Source of the DNA: Portulaca oleracea
Lineage: Eukaryota; Streptophyta; Magnoliopsida; Caryophyllales; Portulacaceae
NCBI GenBank assembly: GCA_029582165.1
Contig: CM055887.1
Coordinates: forward strand, 14,610,190 to 14,674,189
Reading direction: 5' to 3'
DNA: 64,000 bases
A model generated the notes under the pieces. It worked only from the letters and a program-made list of their open reading frames with translations. It was not told the origin of the DNA and ran no database searches. Of this stretch, positions 45,769-56,722 are shown piece after piece. Both the position numbers and the translations under genes were made by a program. Positions within the stretch are counted from its first letter, which is position 1. Each line of letters begins with the position of its first letter.

Positions 45769-47363
45769 TGTAGACACCCAAAAAGTGTCTCATAATTATT
45801 GTAATTATTGTAAGTATTTTTATTTTGTCTTTATTTTATTTTAGAAAAAATGCCAAATGAAATGCAAAAAAAAAATAAACCACAAAAAAAAAATCAGGCC
45901 ATTTCCCTTTGGCACGCAGCCCGAGGCGACAACGGGCTAGGCGGGGCACGATCTGGCCCACATACCGCCAAGTATTGTGGGCGGGTTACCCACCCAAACA
46001 GCCCACCGCCTCGGGAAGCGTGCCATAACCTAAATTTTGAGCAGTTGGGCCGGGATACTTGGCGGTATTCCGTCAATTATTTTCCCCTCATTTTAACCTA
46101 ATTCCCAACCTTCATTCCTCCTATAAAAACCCCAACCATTTCCACTTCAACCCTACACCGAAATCACCCTAGCGTATTGACACTTGGTGATTTCATCTTC
46201 TCTTCTCCCTCTTTATTTCTCTCATTTTTTGCATACACTTTAACTGACATTTTCTTTATCTCTATCTCTTCTCCATTCATATTATATTGTAACTTGAGTT
46301 AACCCTAAACTCGACCTAAATATTATGGATCGTTCGTGGATAAAGGTACGCTTGTATTCAATTCTTTTATTTCTTGTATTTATTTCTCGCTTTATAATCG
46401 CATTTGTATGTAACTAAATAACACTAATTACGTTAATTAATACTCCGTTCTACTCTCCTCTTCCCTCTTCTTCTTCTTCCTTTTATTTTAAACGGTTTAG
46501 TAAAGCCCGTTCGTTGAACGGGCGGATTCGGGAATTTACATTCTCAAATCCGTAACCTTACCCCCGGATCCGAATCTCGTGGTTCGTGGTTTGTGGTTTG
46601 TGGAGTCACTTATTTTGAGTTTATTAATTCTCGTTCAAAAATTAATTGGCGACTCTCTCCTCTTTTCTTTCTTTTATTTATTTTTCGAGTTTCATTTTTC
46701 CGGATTTCAGAAAACGGATCATGAAAATAAAAGTCTCTTTTTTTTGGGTCCGGATCCCTAAGTTCGGAAGTCAGCTCCGAGGGCAGGACGGACAGAATAC
46801 CTGGCGGTATTCTGGCCCGACCCACGGCCCGGACCTAACTTCCAGATCAGGACTCCATTCCCGGATTACCGACCCACGATACCTGCAGGTATCGCAGTGG
46901 ATAGTAGCCTCGGTCTCGGGATCGAATCCCCCCGTTTGCAGTTTTCTTTTATTTCTTCGGTTTCGTTTTCCTGTTTTCCGTTTATCTCGTAGTGTAAATA
47001 AAATCTCCAATTAAAAAATGTATTTTCCAAAAAAAAAGAGAGTTTAATTAAGATCCCTTTTTCCGGGCCACTGACTCACAATACCTGCAGGTATTGCTAC
47101 AGTGAATCATCCCGAGCCCAGTCCCGAGACTCTCTGTTTATTGTCCTTTTTCGTTTCTTTTTGTTTTTCTTTTATTTTCTGTTCATTTTCCGAATAAACA
47201 AAATTCTCAAACTTTAATAAAGTCTAAGAAAAGGAGATTATTTAAATTTTAGTTTTAATTTTTTTAAACGGAAATTCAAGCGAATATTCTAAAAGAAAAG
47301 ACACCCCTTTCGACTCGCCGTTTACCGCGAGGGACACCAACGGGGATTTTCCCGGGTCCCACA
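45769..47363 (+). repeat. Tat1 3' LTR
   Basis: It mirrors 36423-37994. Outside a block at about 45925-46015 and a small indel near 46790, the pair is nearly identical. Hairpins lie at about 45962, 46053, 46793-46814, 46877-46894 and 47079-47096. Confidence 0.92.
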
Positions 47364-47368
47364 ATTGG

Positions 47369-48746
47369 GAAACTGTTGGCCCATGAGATCCAATTGAGTG
47401 ACCTCACAGAATCTAAAGGAGTTGCCCTCAAAGAAGCTAAGGATTCTGATGAGGAATCAGATGAGGATGAAGAAAAAACAATGGCTATGCTGGCAAGAGG
47501 TTTCAGAAAACTATACAAGAAAAATCCAAACTTTCGAGGCTACCTCAAGGATGGACAACATAGAAAACCAAAAGGTAAGACCTCCATGAAAGATGAAATT
47601 GACTCCTTCACTTGTTATAGTTGTGACAGCACAGAGCACTTGATTAGAGACTATCCTCATGCGAGAAAAAATAGAGATAAAAGAAACATGAGGCCCAGAC
47701 CACAACAACGTAGAGCCATGCTTGCAACTTGGAGAGACAGTGACTCAAGTAAGGATAACAGTGACGTTGATGAAGTCGCAAATGTCTACCAGATGACTCG
47801 AATGAATGAGGAACCAGAAACATCCTCACACCAAGAAGAGGTAAACATTGATGACCTCCTCAATCTCTCACCCTTACATCTCGCTCTTAAATGCTTGCAC
47901 CTATTTAAATATTCCAAATCTTTGATTGAAAGGGTCAAGTATCTTACCAAGCATGTTCAAAGTCTCAGTGAGGCCAATGATAACCTAACTTCTCAAAATG
48001 GCCTCCTCTTCACAGAAAGCAATAGACTGTCTCTTGAGGTCAAAGACTGCTATAAAACCATCACTCAATTATCGAATGAGGCAGTCAATAATTCCCATCC
48101 TTACCAAAGCAAACCAGTCTCTACAACCCCCTCTTCTCAACCTCAGACCGAAATTCCTACAAATCACCCTCCCAGAGGACCTCTCCTTCCCACACCCAAT
48201 ACCCCACCTCTCAAAAAATATCGGTCCAAAAGTCCTCCTTTCCATGCCAACAAAGGACCTCTCCTTCCTATCCCAAACATTCCACCTCTCAAAGAAAATC
48301 ATCATAGAGGACCTTCTATAGAAAATAAAATAAGGACCTCATCAAATCCCATGTCTAAAGGAACTAGACCTCTATGCATTACTAAAATCTGGGTCCCAAA
48401 GACCTCATTGCAACGATCTCATCCTTGGTCAGAGACCAAGAAAGGTATAATGTCTTCTTTTATAGGTACGCCTCAAACACGGAGATCCAACCAAGCTCTT
48501 CAAAATGAAAATCAACAAGAATGCAAGAGTGACCTTTGGAGACAAAATTCAAGACAAGATCCTAGACATTGGGAAGGTCGTGAAACAACACCACCCGCAC
48601 CTTTTGAGGGGGAGTCGTCTACTATGAGGACCTCAACCTATGCACAAGCTGTCAAATTGAGGGGGAGTCATATCATCCATCCTCCCTACATGTGGTCTCT
48701 CTCCTCCTCCCAGGTTTGTCAACTCACTGTATGCCTGGACCTCTGA
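47369..48746 (+). pseudogene. Copia C gag, C-terminal part with coiled-coil and Pro-rich tail
   Basis: The frame resumes after the attgg duplication with an LLAHEIQLSDLTESKGVALK segment, then an acidic stretch and MAMLARGFRKLYKKN. The zinc knuckle CYSCDSTEHLIRDYP has lost its last Cys (Tyr in its place). It continues without a break as a long non-standard tail: an acidic segment, a heptad-rich region (SLIERVKYLTKHVQSLSEAN), then a duplicated Pro-rich motif (RGPLLPTPNTPPLKK and KGPLLPIPNIPPLKE). It ends at 48744-48746. A pol region would normally start here; none does. Confidence 0.8.
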
Positions 48747-49098
48747 TGCCCTCATCAGCATGGCCTCTCGGGCACCTCAAAATTTAATCAGGGCCTGGTC
48801 AAGGTGTCCTCATCATCTCCTTTCCTCCTATCCCTCCTTCTTCTTCTCTATCTTCCTCTGCTTTTTGGCTACACAATTTAGTACTTATACTCTCCTATTT
48901 CCCTTCTGTCTGAAAGACAAAAAGGGGGAGATATCCTTGTCCAGAATCAAACAATATGGTGAATCAAGTTGCTACTATATGATACTCTATTACAAGAATG
49001 TTCTGTTGCATCTATTGTCCATATCTGCTGTACATTGAGAATGCATGTATAAAAGCAGCATCCAGGAAGTTTTATCTTTCAAACAAAAAGGGGGAGAT
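48747..49098 (+). other. Copia C 3' untranslated region and polypurine tract
   Basis: No coding homology is seen. It contains two aaaaagggggagat tracts (about 48917 and 49087). The second directly precedes the 3' LTR and serves as the plus-strand primer. Confidence 0.75.
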
Positions 49099-49872
49099 TG
49101 AAGAATCTCAACTGGGTATGAGGACTTCAGTGTAATCGTCAATGAGGACCTCAAATGTCAGCACAAGATTATTTTGTTTGAAAGACCAACCGAGCTATCT
49201 TAGGGAAGTACAAATCATATCCTAATCTTATTCCTTCCTATAATTCTGAGATGTGATTGTAATAGTCTGCGTTTACTTTTCAGATATCAAACGAAAAAGG
49301 AAGGAAGAATATGGCAAAGAAAGGAATCTTGTGGAAGATAGAGGATCATCTCAGAAAAGGAAACAATCCTGGACAACCGTTGCTCTCAAGGCTATAAATA
49401 CCGTCAAGCTTCATTCATACAAGTATCGATTTCCAAAGAAGAAAATCGTTGTAAGAACTTTGTGAAAGAAAGTTCTGAGTGTAGGAGTATTTGAGTGAAT
49501 ATTCCGAGTGTAGCCATTCTTGTGTAGTGGTAAGTTTTGTGTAACTAGTGGTCATACTGGTGAGGACCTCTAGGGTCGTGAGTTCCAAGCTAAACAAGTG
49601 CCTCTCTGCTGTGTGAGGTCACTAGTTGTAATCGCCTCCACTGTGAGGCCTCATATTCAGAAGACCTCTGCTGTGTCTTCTAATCCGGTAGGCCAATTGA
49701 GGACCTCACAAGTTCTCTTTTGTGCTGAGTTGTAACCTCCTCCCCTTTAGCACTTTTGATCATTCAATAAAGAAGTTATTTTTCATATAAAAGTGCTACT
49801 AACTTGGTTGTGTTGATTGAAGTGCAGAATTTTTTTTATAACCCTAATCACCCCCCCTCTAGGGTTATTTCA
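49099..49872 (+). repeat. Copia C 3' LTR
   Basis: It is almost identical to 34962-35734, including the TGAGGACCTCA-type palindromes (about 49142, 49558 and 49698). Confidence 0.93.
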
Positions 49873-49877
49873 GAGGA

Positions 49878-50163
49878 GATGGGAGCGGCGGCGATCAAGG
49901 GAGGAGATGGGAGCGGCGGTGTCTGGGCAGACTCAGCGTTCTCTTTGAGTTGTGCAACGTCCCGGCATTCCTGTCGATTGTCGAGGAAGACAACTCAATT
50001 CAAAACATAAATTATTTTTTTTTAATAATACTAACGGCAGTTTAAGGGCGTGCCTACAGATTGGAATAATTTGATAAGTACGCCTACCATTTGGAATATA
50101 TATAAAAAAAGTGTTGACCACTTGGAATAGGCAAAAGTTGGTGCCTACCATTTGGAATTTTCC
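49878..50163. repeat. MULE right TIR, outer part
   Basis: Its reverse complement matches 28667-28950 with few changes. It ends at 50163, directly followed by the TTTTATTTA duplication. Confidence 0.92.
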
Positions 50164-50172
50164 TTTTATTTA

Positions 50173-50525
50173 ATGATATTATTTATGCCATTATTATATT
50201 ATTATGTGTGTATATTTATATACTTCGGCTAGTTATTTTTTTATAATTAAATATTTATTTCTAAATATTCAGTACACCGCATATATTTAAGATTAGAACA
50301 TAATACCAAAGATTGAATTTGCCCCACGAATTTTCTAGATATTTGGTGCTCCTCAATTCACATAAACATCCTTTAAAAGAGAATGAAGTACGTAGGTTGC
50401 AAACAATATTTATATAGTGAGTACTATACTTTAAAAATGTGTATATTATAATTATAACTTTTGGTTACAACAACGCCCGAATAATGAATTCAATTTTTCC
50501 AAACAGTTGCTCTGAGGCACCCTAT
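50173..50525. other. AT-rich flank right of the MULE
   Basis: No gene or element boundary is seen. It was contiguous with sequence left of 28658 before the MULE insertion. Confidence 0.45.
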
Positions 50526-52214
50526 TGTAACACCTTAGAAATTCAATTACTTAGACAAGGTTTGACTAACTTGAACAACGGAAGATTAGCCCTAACGGGC
50601 GTCACTACCGTATCTCTGAAGAGATACAAGGCTATAATGAAAATAACTAAACAATCAACAACCGATTGCTCAAATTAAACAACAATAATGTCTTCCAATC
50701 TTTGGCTCAACAAAACTAAAATTTAACTAACTATAACTCTGATTAACAACTTTAACTATTTATGCTCAACTCTTAAATGAAATGTCATCATTTTAGTACC
50801 TGTTCCTATCACAACAATCTTCATATGAAAACAACACATTTACAAAAAATGAGATGAAACTAAATAATGTCTAACCCTAACTGTTAAGATAAATTAAAAA
50901 ATTAATTTAAATTCATATAGGGGGAGATGTGAACTAGTCAAACCTAGATTTAACAACGAAGATTATCAACCCTAGAAACAACACACAAAATAGATTTTTA
51001 TTAGACGAGCGGGTGCTTACAAACCCTTTTCAACATGGAATCCCATATTCCCAGCAGACAGTAATTCAACAATCTCATCACATTACTTTCCTCAAATCCA
51101 GTAGTTGGATGGTCATCTAGTACTTACAACATGTGCTCACTTAATCCTGGGGAAGACCTTTTTTTTTATAGCACAACCTATCAGAGATTGCTTGATCTCT
51201 TAATAACATCCCTATAGAAACCGATCCTGATCTTTGGAACCGTCACCTGAACCCACATTTAATTCAACTTTAATTATTAGTATCTTATGAACACAGTCCT
51301 CTCAATTTAAATGTAACCCAATCACAACTTTCCAAAACTAGCACATTGACACACGATTTAAACGACGACTATCCAGGTTTTACTCAATTCAGCAAAACAA
51401 CTCATAGATATATAAAAAAGATAGTCAATTTCACAGGAAATTCCCTTTGGGATGCAGCTTCATAAAACATATTAAAACTTACTAAAACAGTTAAAGAGCA
51501 TGTCAGTAGGGATTAGGGCATAAACATTACCTGGATGTCTTATCTTCAACAATCAACACTCACACTTGAGTTCACTAACAAATCGTCTAACCTAAACTTG
51601 TAATCCGAAAATATAATCTAAAATTAATAAGGACCTAACGCAGTTAATGCATGCAATTCTCCTACCTTACCCAAACGCTGGAAACACTTTACGGTTCTCC
51701 ACATTCAATAAACTTACATAAATAATAATAGAATAGTTTTCATAAAAAAAATAACTCAATAATTAAAAGTAGAATACACGACATATTACAACACCTCACT
51801 TGTAAAGTTGATATTTTGACTTCCCGACATCCTATGGACTCAATATCTTAACTTTCTGGAAACCTCGGGGACCCTACTACGATTTTCATGTTGATTAAAA
51901 GACCAAAGCCACACTCCAAATGGTCAAAACATGGCTTATAACCAAATTAATTAAGATTCGACACACTCCTAATAATAGTCCATAACTCGAGTCACACAAC
52001 TTGAAACCTCAAATTGCAAAATTTCTTTTAAGCTAACACCTAGGGGTACCACCAAACCAAGCATTTCGATTAAAAACTCACTACAGAATAAATGGTAGAT
52101 TTTTAACTACGACACAACTAAGTTGTCCCTCTATACTTAATCAACTTGTATATTTTATTTAAAGAGCTAAACAACTCAAGCCAAGATTGAAACTTTGTCA
52201 CCCTCATAGTTACA
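50526..52214 (-). repeat. Probable Ty3/Gypsy LTR on the minus strand
   Basis: Read on the minus strand the segment ends ...ggtgttaca at 50526. It is followed by gggtgcctcagagcaac, which looks like a decayed tggtatcagagc primer site. The interior has the atccaggtaatgttta feature seen in Tekay/Del-type LTRs (about 51520). The far end, near 52214, is uncertain. No interior belonging to it was found. There are no ORFs of note. Confidence 0.4.
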
Positions 52215-52689
52215 TATGAAATGTAATATGACTTTTAAGTATTTAATCACATGTATAAACATCAAAGTACCACGCTGTTAAAGGAGCATTCGACCTATTA
52301 TTGGGGCTTAGTCCTTCATCTTTGTCATTGGGACGATATCTCTTCTTCGAGGCACATTCTGGTTCTCGCATGTGTATTTCAGGACCGAACCTATCCATAA
52401 CCGTGGCCTTCGGCCCAAGTCTATCTTTCACCGATGTCCTCAGGCCTAGTCATTCCTTCACCTATAAGGATGCTCTCTCCCTTAATGCTTCTCCAGCCCG
52501 ATGAGACTCCGTGGCAGCAATCAACCAACCTTGGTAATTGGCATCAGCCTGATTTGACACATCTGCCTTTGATGTGCTATTGGCTTTAAGGAGGAAGACA
52601 AACCCAATTTCACTGAAAGGAATAAAAAACTAAAAAACAGAACTACCTCGCAACTCTATTAGCCCTTTATATGATATGGAAAAAACTAT

Positions 52690-53830
52690 GGGCCTTTTCT
52701 CCTAGTACTTCAACCATGAATCCACCATGGTTCAGCAAAGCTTTATTAACTCAGACGCCTCGCACAACTTCGTTGGAATCGTTTGTCTTCGTCCCATCTG
52801 CCGCCGTAACCTTTCGGAAAGATAGTACGTCATGTGAGTGAAGCCTACAATACACACATAAATATGTCGTTGGTCACAGGTCACATGCTTGGGGATGTGT
52901 CACCACTCAATCCACCATATAATGTCCCGAGGCTCATTCAGCAGCGTGATCTAGTCCACAATAGAGCGAAGCTCGATATACTTTCGCTTCCTTTGGTAAT
53001 AATTGGCCAATGCCAACAAAGTCCGGGGTTCCTCCACAAGCCCCAAGTGTTCCATCAACCAAATCTGCCAAAACAATTAGCAAGGGTTATTGATTCGAAA
53101 TATTTTCCACAATCTGCCCACACTAACACAAACAAAAAATATAATATATAATGGGGAAGGTTAGACGGCCTTGGCAAGCGGTAGAGGGGCCCACCCAGCT
53201 TTGACGACCCATTCCAAACCCTTGGGCAGCATCACGGGCCGTCTGACCTTGCTGATTCAGTAGGTCCCCCTATCCCAATGTTGAGTAAAATAGAGATGTA
53301 TGCTTGAGCGTATCCGTACTTGTAGGAATAGAAGATTCCCTCGATATTCGTGTTCGAGATTCAGATCATCCAAGCTCATTATTGTTTCTACGAGCATCAT
53401 AGCCACAAATTGTACCCTCTAGCCATGTCTTCCATGATATGGATCAAATGGGTCGGACCCGTCCTCCTCCTACCATGATTAAAGCAGAAGTTGCCTAAGA
53501 GGCATAATACGAGTGCCCGAACTCGTATCACAAGGTCGTACTCTAACATCTCGGGGGCTTGAAAGTATTCCACCATAGTTTGGTAGTACACTATCTCACT
53601 AATAAGCACGTTCCCTAAGACTCGAGAAGGAAGGTGCAGTAGCTCTTTGTATTCTTTCCCGGTGTCGGTGGATAGTGAAGGTGACACCGGCGACGCATTG
53701 TGGTTTATCCCTAGGATTATGGACCAGTCTTTGGGTAACGGTCATAACTCTTTCACTCCAAACCGGAAGGCTTGCATCTTCAAATCCCAAAATATCTTTG
53801 CCGCTCGAAGGAAGTCATAATTAACTCACA
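52690..53830 (-). pseudogene. Antisense DUF7745-like (plant mobile domain-related) gene in Tat2
   Basis: On the minus strand, across frame changes: KIFWDLKMQAFRFGVKEL (about 53790), then YYQTMVEYFQAPEMLEYDLV, IRVRALVLCLLGNFCFNHG, DIIWWIEW (about 52910), HIPKHVTCDQRHIYVCIVGF and THMTYYLSERLRRQMGRRQT. This order (FWD..FRFG, VRAL.LC.LGNF, the W-rich block, then Y.P.R..RQ.G..Q.IP) is that of the DUF7745 or plant-mobile-domain-like proteins common in plant repeats, judged from memory. Antisense additional ORFs are known in Tat-lineage retrotransposons. Stops and frameshifts show decay. Function is unknown. Confidence 0.6.
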
Positions 53831-56439
53831 CTTGCCGCATACTCAACAGTTGGGCGAGCTTAGATCTCCCCAACTCTCGCTTCTCTTCCTTGGACAAAGT
53901 GCTCATCCATGTTGTAAGCTTCTTCTAGAACGCCATCAATTTGTGAAGAGTAGAATGATAAGATGAGAAGTGAAGTGTGTTTGGGATTAAGTAATGTTTC
54001 ACTAAAAGAAGGGGCCACTGATAAGGGCACAACGTGAGTTAAAAAGGACTAAAATCATCACAAGCGGTCACTTACGCGTTTGGATTCATGCCATTCTCCA
54101 ACAGTTGAAATCGCAAAAGAGAAAAAAAAGAAAAATGAGCATAGGTCATCCAGCCTTGCTCAATCCACAGGCCGGCCACGACTCCAGAGCTTGGCCTAGT
54201 CATCCTATGGACGCCTCAAGGCTGTCTCACCTTGCCTGCCTGATGGGCCGCGTGTCTAACTTCTCGTTCCATTATTTCGTGCACCATGGTTTCGTGCTTT
54301 GTTCTGCTGGGCCTAGTGTCTTCTTTTATCCTATTCAAAAACTTTTGATTGATATTCTCTGAAACTTAGGGTTTTATTTTATTTTTTATCTTTTTTGTTT
54401 GGGGAAGCGGGATTAATCCCATCATATAGATAAAAATGTGTATACGTTGCATTGCATAATAAAAATGATACAAAAGATTCATCCATAAGAAGAGTCATAC
54501 ATAGTAAATAGTCGATTCATACATAAAGCAATAAAAATGGTACATAGGAAGAGTCTGCGTAATAACATGTCCTGGTCAATCATACCACACTAGAGAGCTA
54601 GTATCACCGCTGTCTTCGGTAGCTCACCACCATCATTGGAAGCACCAACGACGCCAAACTACATGTCCCATAAGTAGTAGTTAGGACTTGGCTGTAGGGC
54701 AAGACTCGGAAGCACAAGGGAGTCTCGAAGAGGTGATAACACCGGAGGAGGTAAAACGGAAGATGCTCGGGAGGCGATGATGCAGGACATACCTGAGGAG
54801 AGGCTAGCCAAGAATCTTCTGGAATATGCAACTCCGTAGACTGAGCCGACCAGACAAGCTCCGGAGCAAGCTTAGGCATAGGCCTGCCTAACGAACTCGA
54901 TCCACCAGGCAATGAGTGTTGAGGAGTGGACCAATCCTGTAGACCTCTTCGACTAAGAAGACCCCATATCCGGTGTAGGCATAGACCATCCCTGAGACCG
55001 AGGACTAAAACCTTGTTGTCCACCTGAACCATGCACCTAGACAAGGTGTGATAGGGTTCACGAGATGCGAGGTAGCGTCATCTATCAAGGTCTGACCGCC
55101 AGGATACCGAACGGATGCACCTAAATCGTGATCTCGCACAACGATCTTTCGCCTACAACGACCCGATTATATTGAGGGAGGAGTGCGAAAGAATGAGAAG
55201 AACGATAAGTGGCACTAGACTCAGAAGTGTCCTCCACCTAGTAAGAGGGGGCTCCTGCATCATCACCATATCGAGTGCTATGATAAGATCCCTTGACCAA
55301 ATGGCTCCCCCAATAATATGAAGGTCATGTCCTTCTCCATGCGCTGCGAATGATGGGATTAAGAATCGGAGTCACCCCTACGTGAAGCAGTAGAGTCTTG
55401 ACCCTCAATTAGCACACATTTTCCTCGACCCTCAAGAATGGGTTCCAAGGATGAGCGGGAGCATCCACCAACCTCTAGCACAGGGCGTGAGGAGCCTCTA
55501 GCCTCCTCGCAAGACCGAGCCCGAGATGTATATTCCTCAATAGAAGAATGGCGGGGAACCTCCACCTGAGGAGCGCCAGCGTCTGAACGTTAAGGAGGAG
55601 CTCAAGGTACAGATTCCGCATCAGCTTCAAGGTCGCCGGTGCCAGCTACTGCCTCTTGATAGTGCCCGGAACGGTTAAACCATCTCCCAATGAATTTCCG
55701 CATGGTGTTCATCTCCTTAGCCATGATCCGTGCTTGCTGCCTTGGCTAAAAAAGAAAAGAAAAGAAAAGGGTAAACAAAAACTCAATGCGAGCCATGAAA
55801 GCAAATGAAAGGGATGAAAATTGCCGGCTTCCCATCTAGATCCTCCAAGAGCGAGCAGGAGCTACTATGCCCCAACTCGAGAAAATCGCGTAGCAAGTCC
55901 CTAGTCATATGAGCATTCTCTTCGGCTTCATTATTGTAGGGCCCCAGCTGACAAGAAAGGGAATAATCAACAACCGATTGGCAAAATGAAATGGGAAATG
56001 GAAGAGATTTAACGTACTGCTCTAAAGGCCAAACGACGAAGGTACTATTCGAGCTCGTCATTAAAGCAGTCAATAGGGACATTTCGAATGAACTGCTAAA
56101 AATCATCCCCACAGAGGGCAGTCTCAAGGGCGGTCGCATCCAAACCCCATGGCTCGAACATCTTCTCTGGAGGATCCTCGAGGATCAAAGAAGGGCGACG
56201 ACCCAAAATTTGCATGGTAGCACTTTTGCCCAAGTACCAGACGTGCCCCATAGGGCCCTCGATTAATAAGCAAAGTCAGTGTCATGCTCCACCAAGTGTA
56301 AGGGGGAAGGTAAACCGGGAAGATCAAATTCGCCCAAAGGCAGCAAGTTGACTTGAGCCTACATGAAACAAACACTCAAACAAAAACGCCAGAATGAACT
56401 TGAGAAGGAAGAAAAAAAAAAAAGGGAGAGTTATACCGT
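53831..56439 (-). other. Tat2 interior between the two antisense gene remnants
   Basis: Several minus-strand open stretches (54604-55044, 55783-56139 and 56124-56375) look like decayed low-complexity coding sequence rich in Ser, Leu and Pro. Some may be the C-terminal part of the upstream PMD gene (LLPLGEFDLPGLPP at about 56330). No family beyond that is recognised. Confidence 0.35.
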
Positions 56440-56657
56440 GGTAAAGTTATCTAAGACACATCGGGCCTCATCCAAGCGACCTAATTTGGCCTTCTTACCT
56501 TGTATGTTGCTAACCGTCTAGTGCTGAGCGGTAGGGACCGTTCTACCCTTCGGGTTCTAGACGCTTAGAGGGCGGATATACTTGTAGGCCCATGTCTTCG
56601 TAATAAAAGGCAACATGTTCAAAACAAAGATAAAGCAAAAATGAGAGAGAGAGAGAC

Positions 56658-56722
<65 letters not shown>

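Larger units (their letters stand above)
36423..47363 (+). mobile_element. Tat1: Tat/Ogre-like Ty3/Gypsy non-autonomous element, 10.9 kb
   Basis: LTRs at 36423-37994 (1,572 bp) and 45769-47363 (1,595 bp) are flanked by ATTGG (36418-36422 and 47364-47368). The primer site TGGCGACTCCACTGGGGAC (37997-38015) is of the type seen in Ogre/Tat elements (tRNA-Arg, from memory). The only coding trace is a gag C-terminal remnant (39026-39925). The remaining interior is non-coding, with several tandem arrays (42440-42820, 43000-43600, 43900-44400 and 45240-45690). Large size, a Tat-type gag end and tandem repeats before the polypurine tract fit a Tat/Ogre derivative. It inserted into Copia C gag. Confidence 0.9.
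34962..49872 (+). mobile_element. Copia C: gag-only (TR-GAG-like) Copia element, split by Tat1
   Basis: LTRs at 34962-35734 (773 bp) and 49099-49872 (774 bp) start TGAAG and end TTTCA, flanked by GAGGA (34957-34961 and 49873-49877). A classic initiator-Met primer site (TGGTATCAGAGC, 35737-35748) follows the 5' LTR. A polypurine aaaagggggagat (49087-49098) precedes the 3' LTR. The only gene is gag (35833-36417 and 47369-48746), split by Tat1. No protease, integrase, RT or RNase H is present. Without Tat1 the element is about 4.0 kb. Elements of this kind (LTRs, primer sites and gag only) are known as TR-GAGs and rely on partners for pol. Confidence 0.93.
28667..50163. mobile_element. MuDR-like MULE with convergent genes, split by nested LTR elements
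   Basis: The ends gggaaatttcaaatggtagg and (reverse complement) ggaaaattccaaatggtagg are flanked by a perfect 9-bp duplication, TTTTATTTA (28658-28666 and 50164-50172), the standard MULE signature. TIRs are about 370 bp: 28667-29034 on the left, and 34870-34961 plus 49878-50163 on the right. The right TIR is split by Copia C. Without the insertion the element is about 6.6 kb. It carries a plus-strand GRF zinc-finger ORF near the left TIR and a minus-strand transposase near the right TIR, converging like mudrB and mudrA in maize MuDR. The transposase lacks its catalytic region, so the element cannot move on its own. Confidence 0.93.

Noticed and set aside
11075..49872. Endogenous pararetrovirus or other viral insert
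   Set aside because: All RT-related sequences have Copia or LINE domain order and LTR or poly(A) structures. No movement protein or viral coat motif was seen.
49804..50010. ORF crossing 49872
   Set aside because: It spans the junction between the Copia C LTR and the MULE TIR, so it is a chance fusion.
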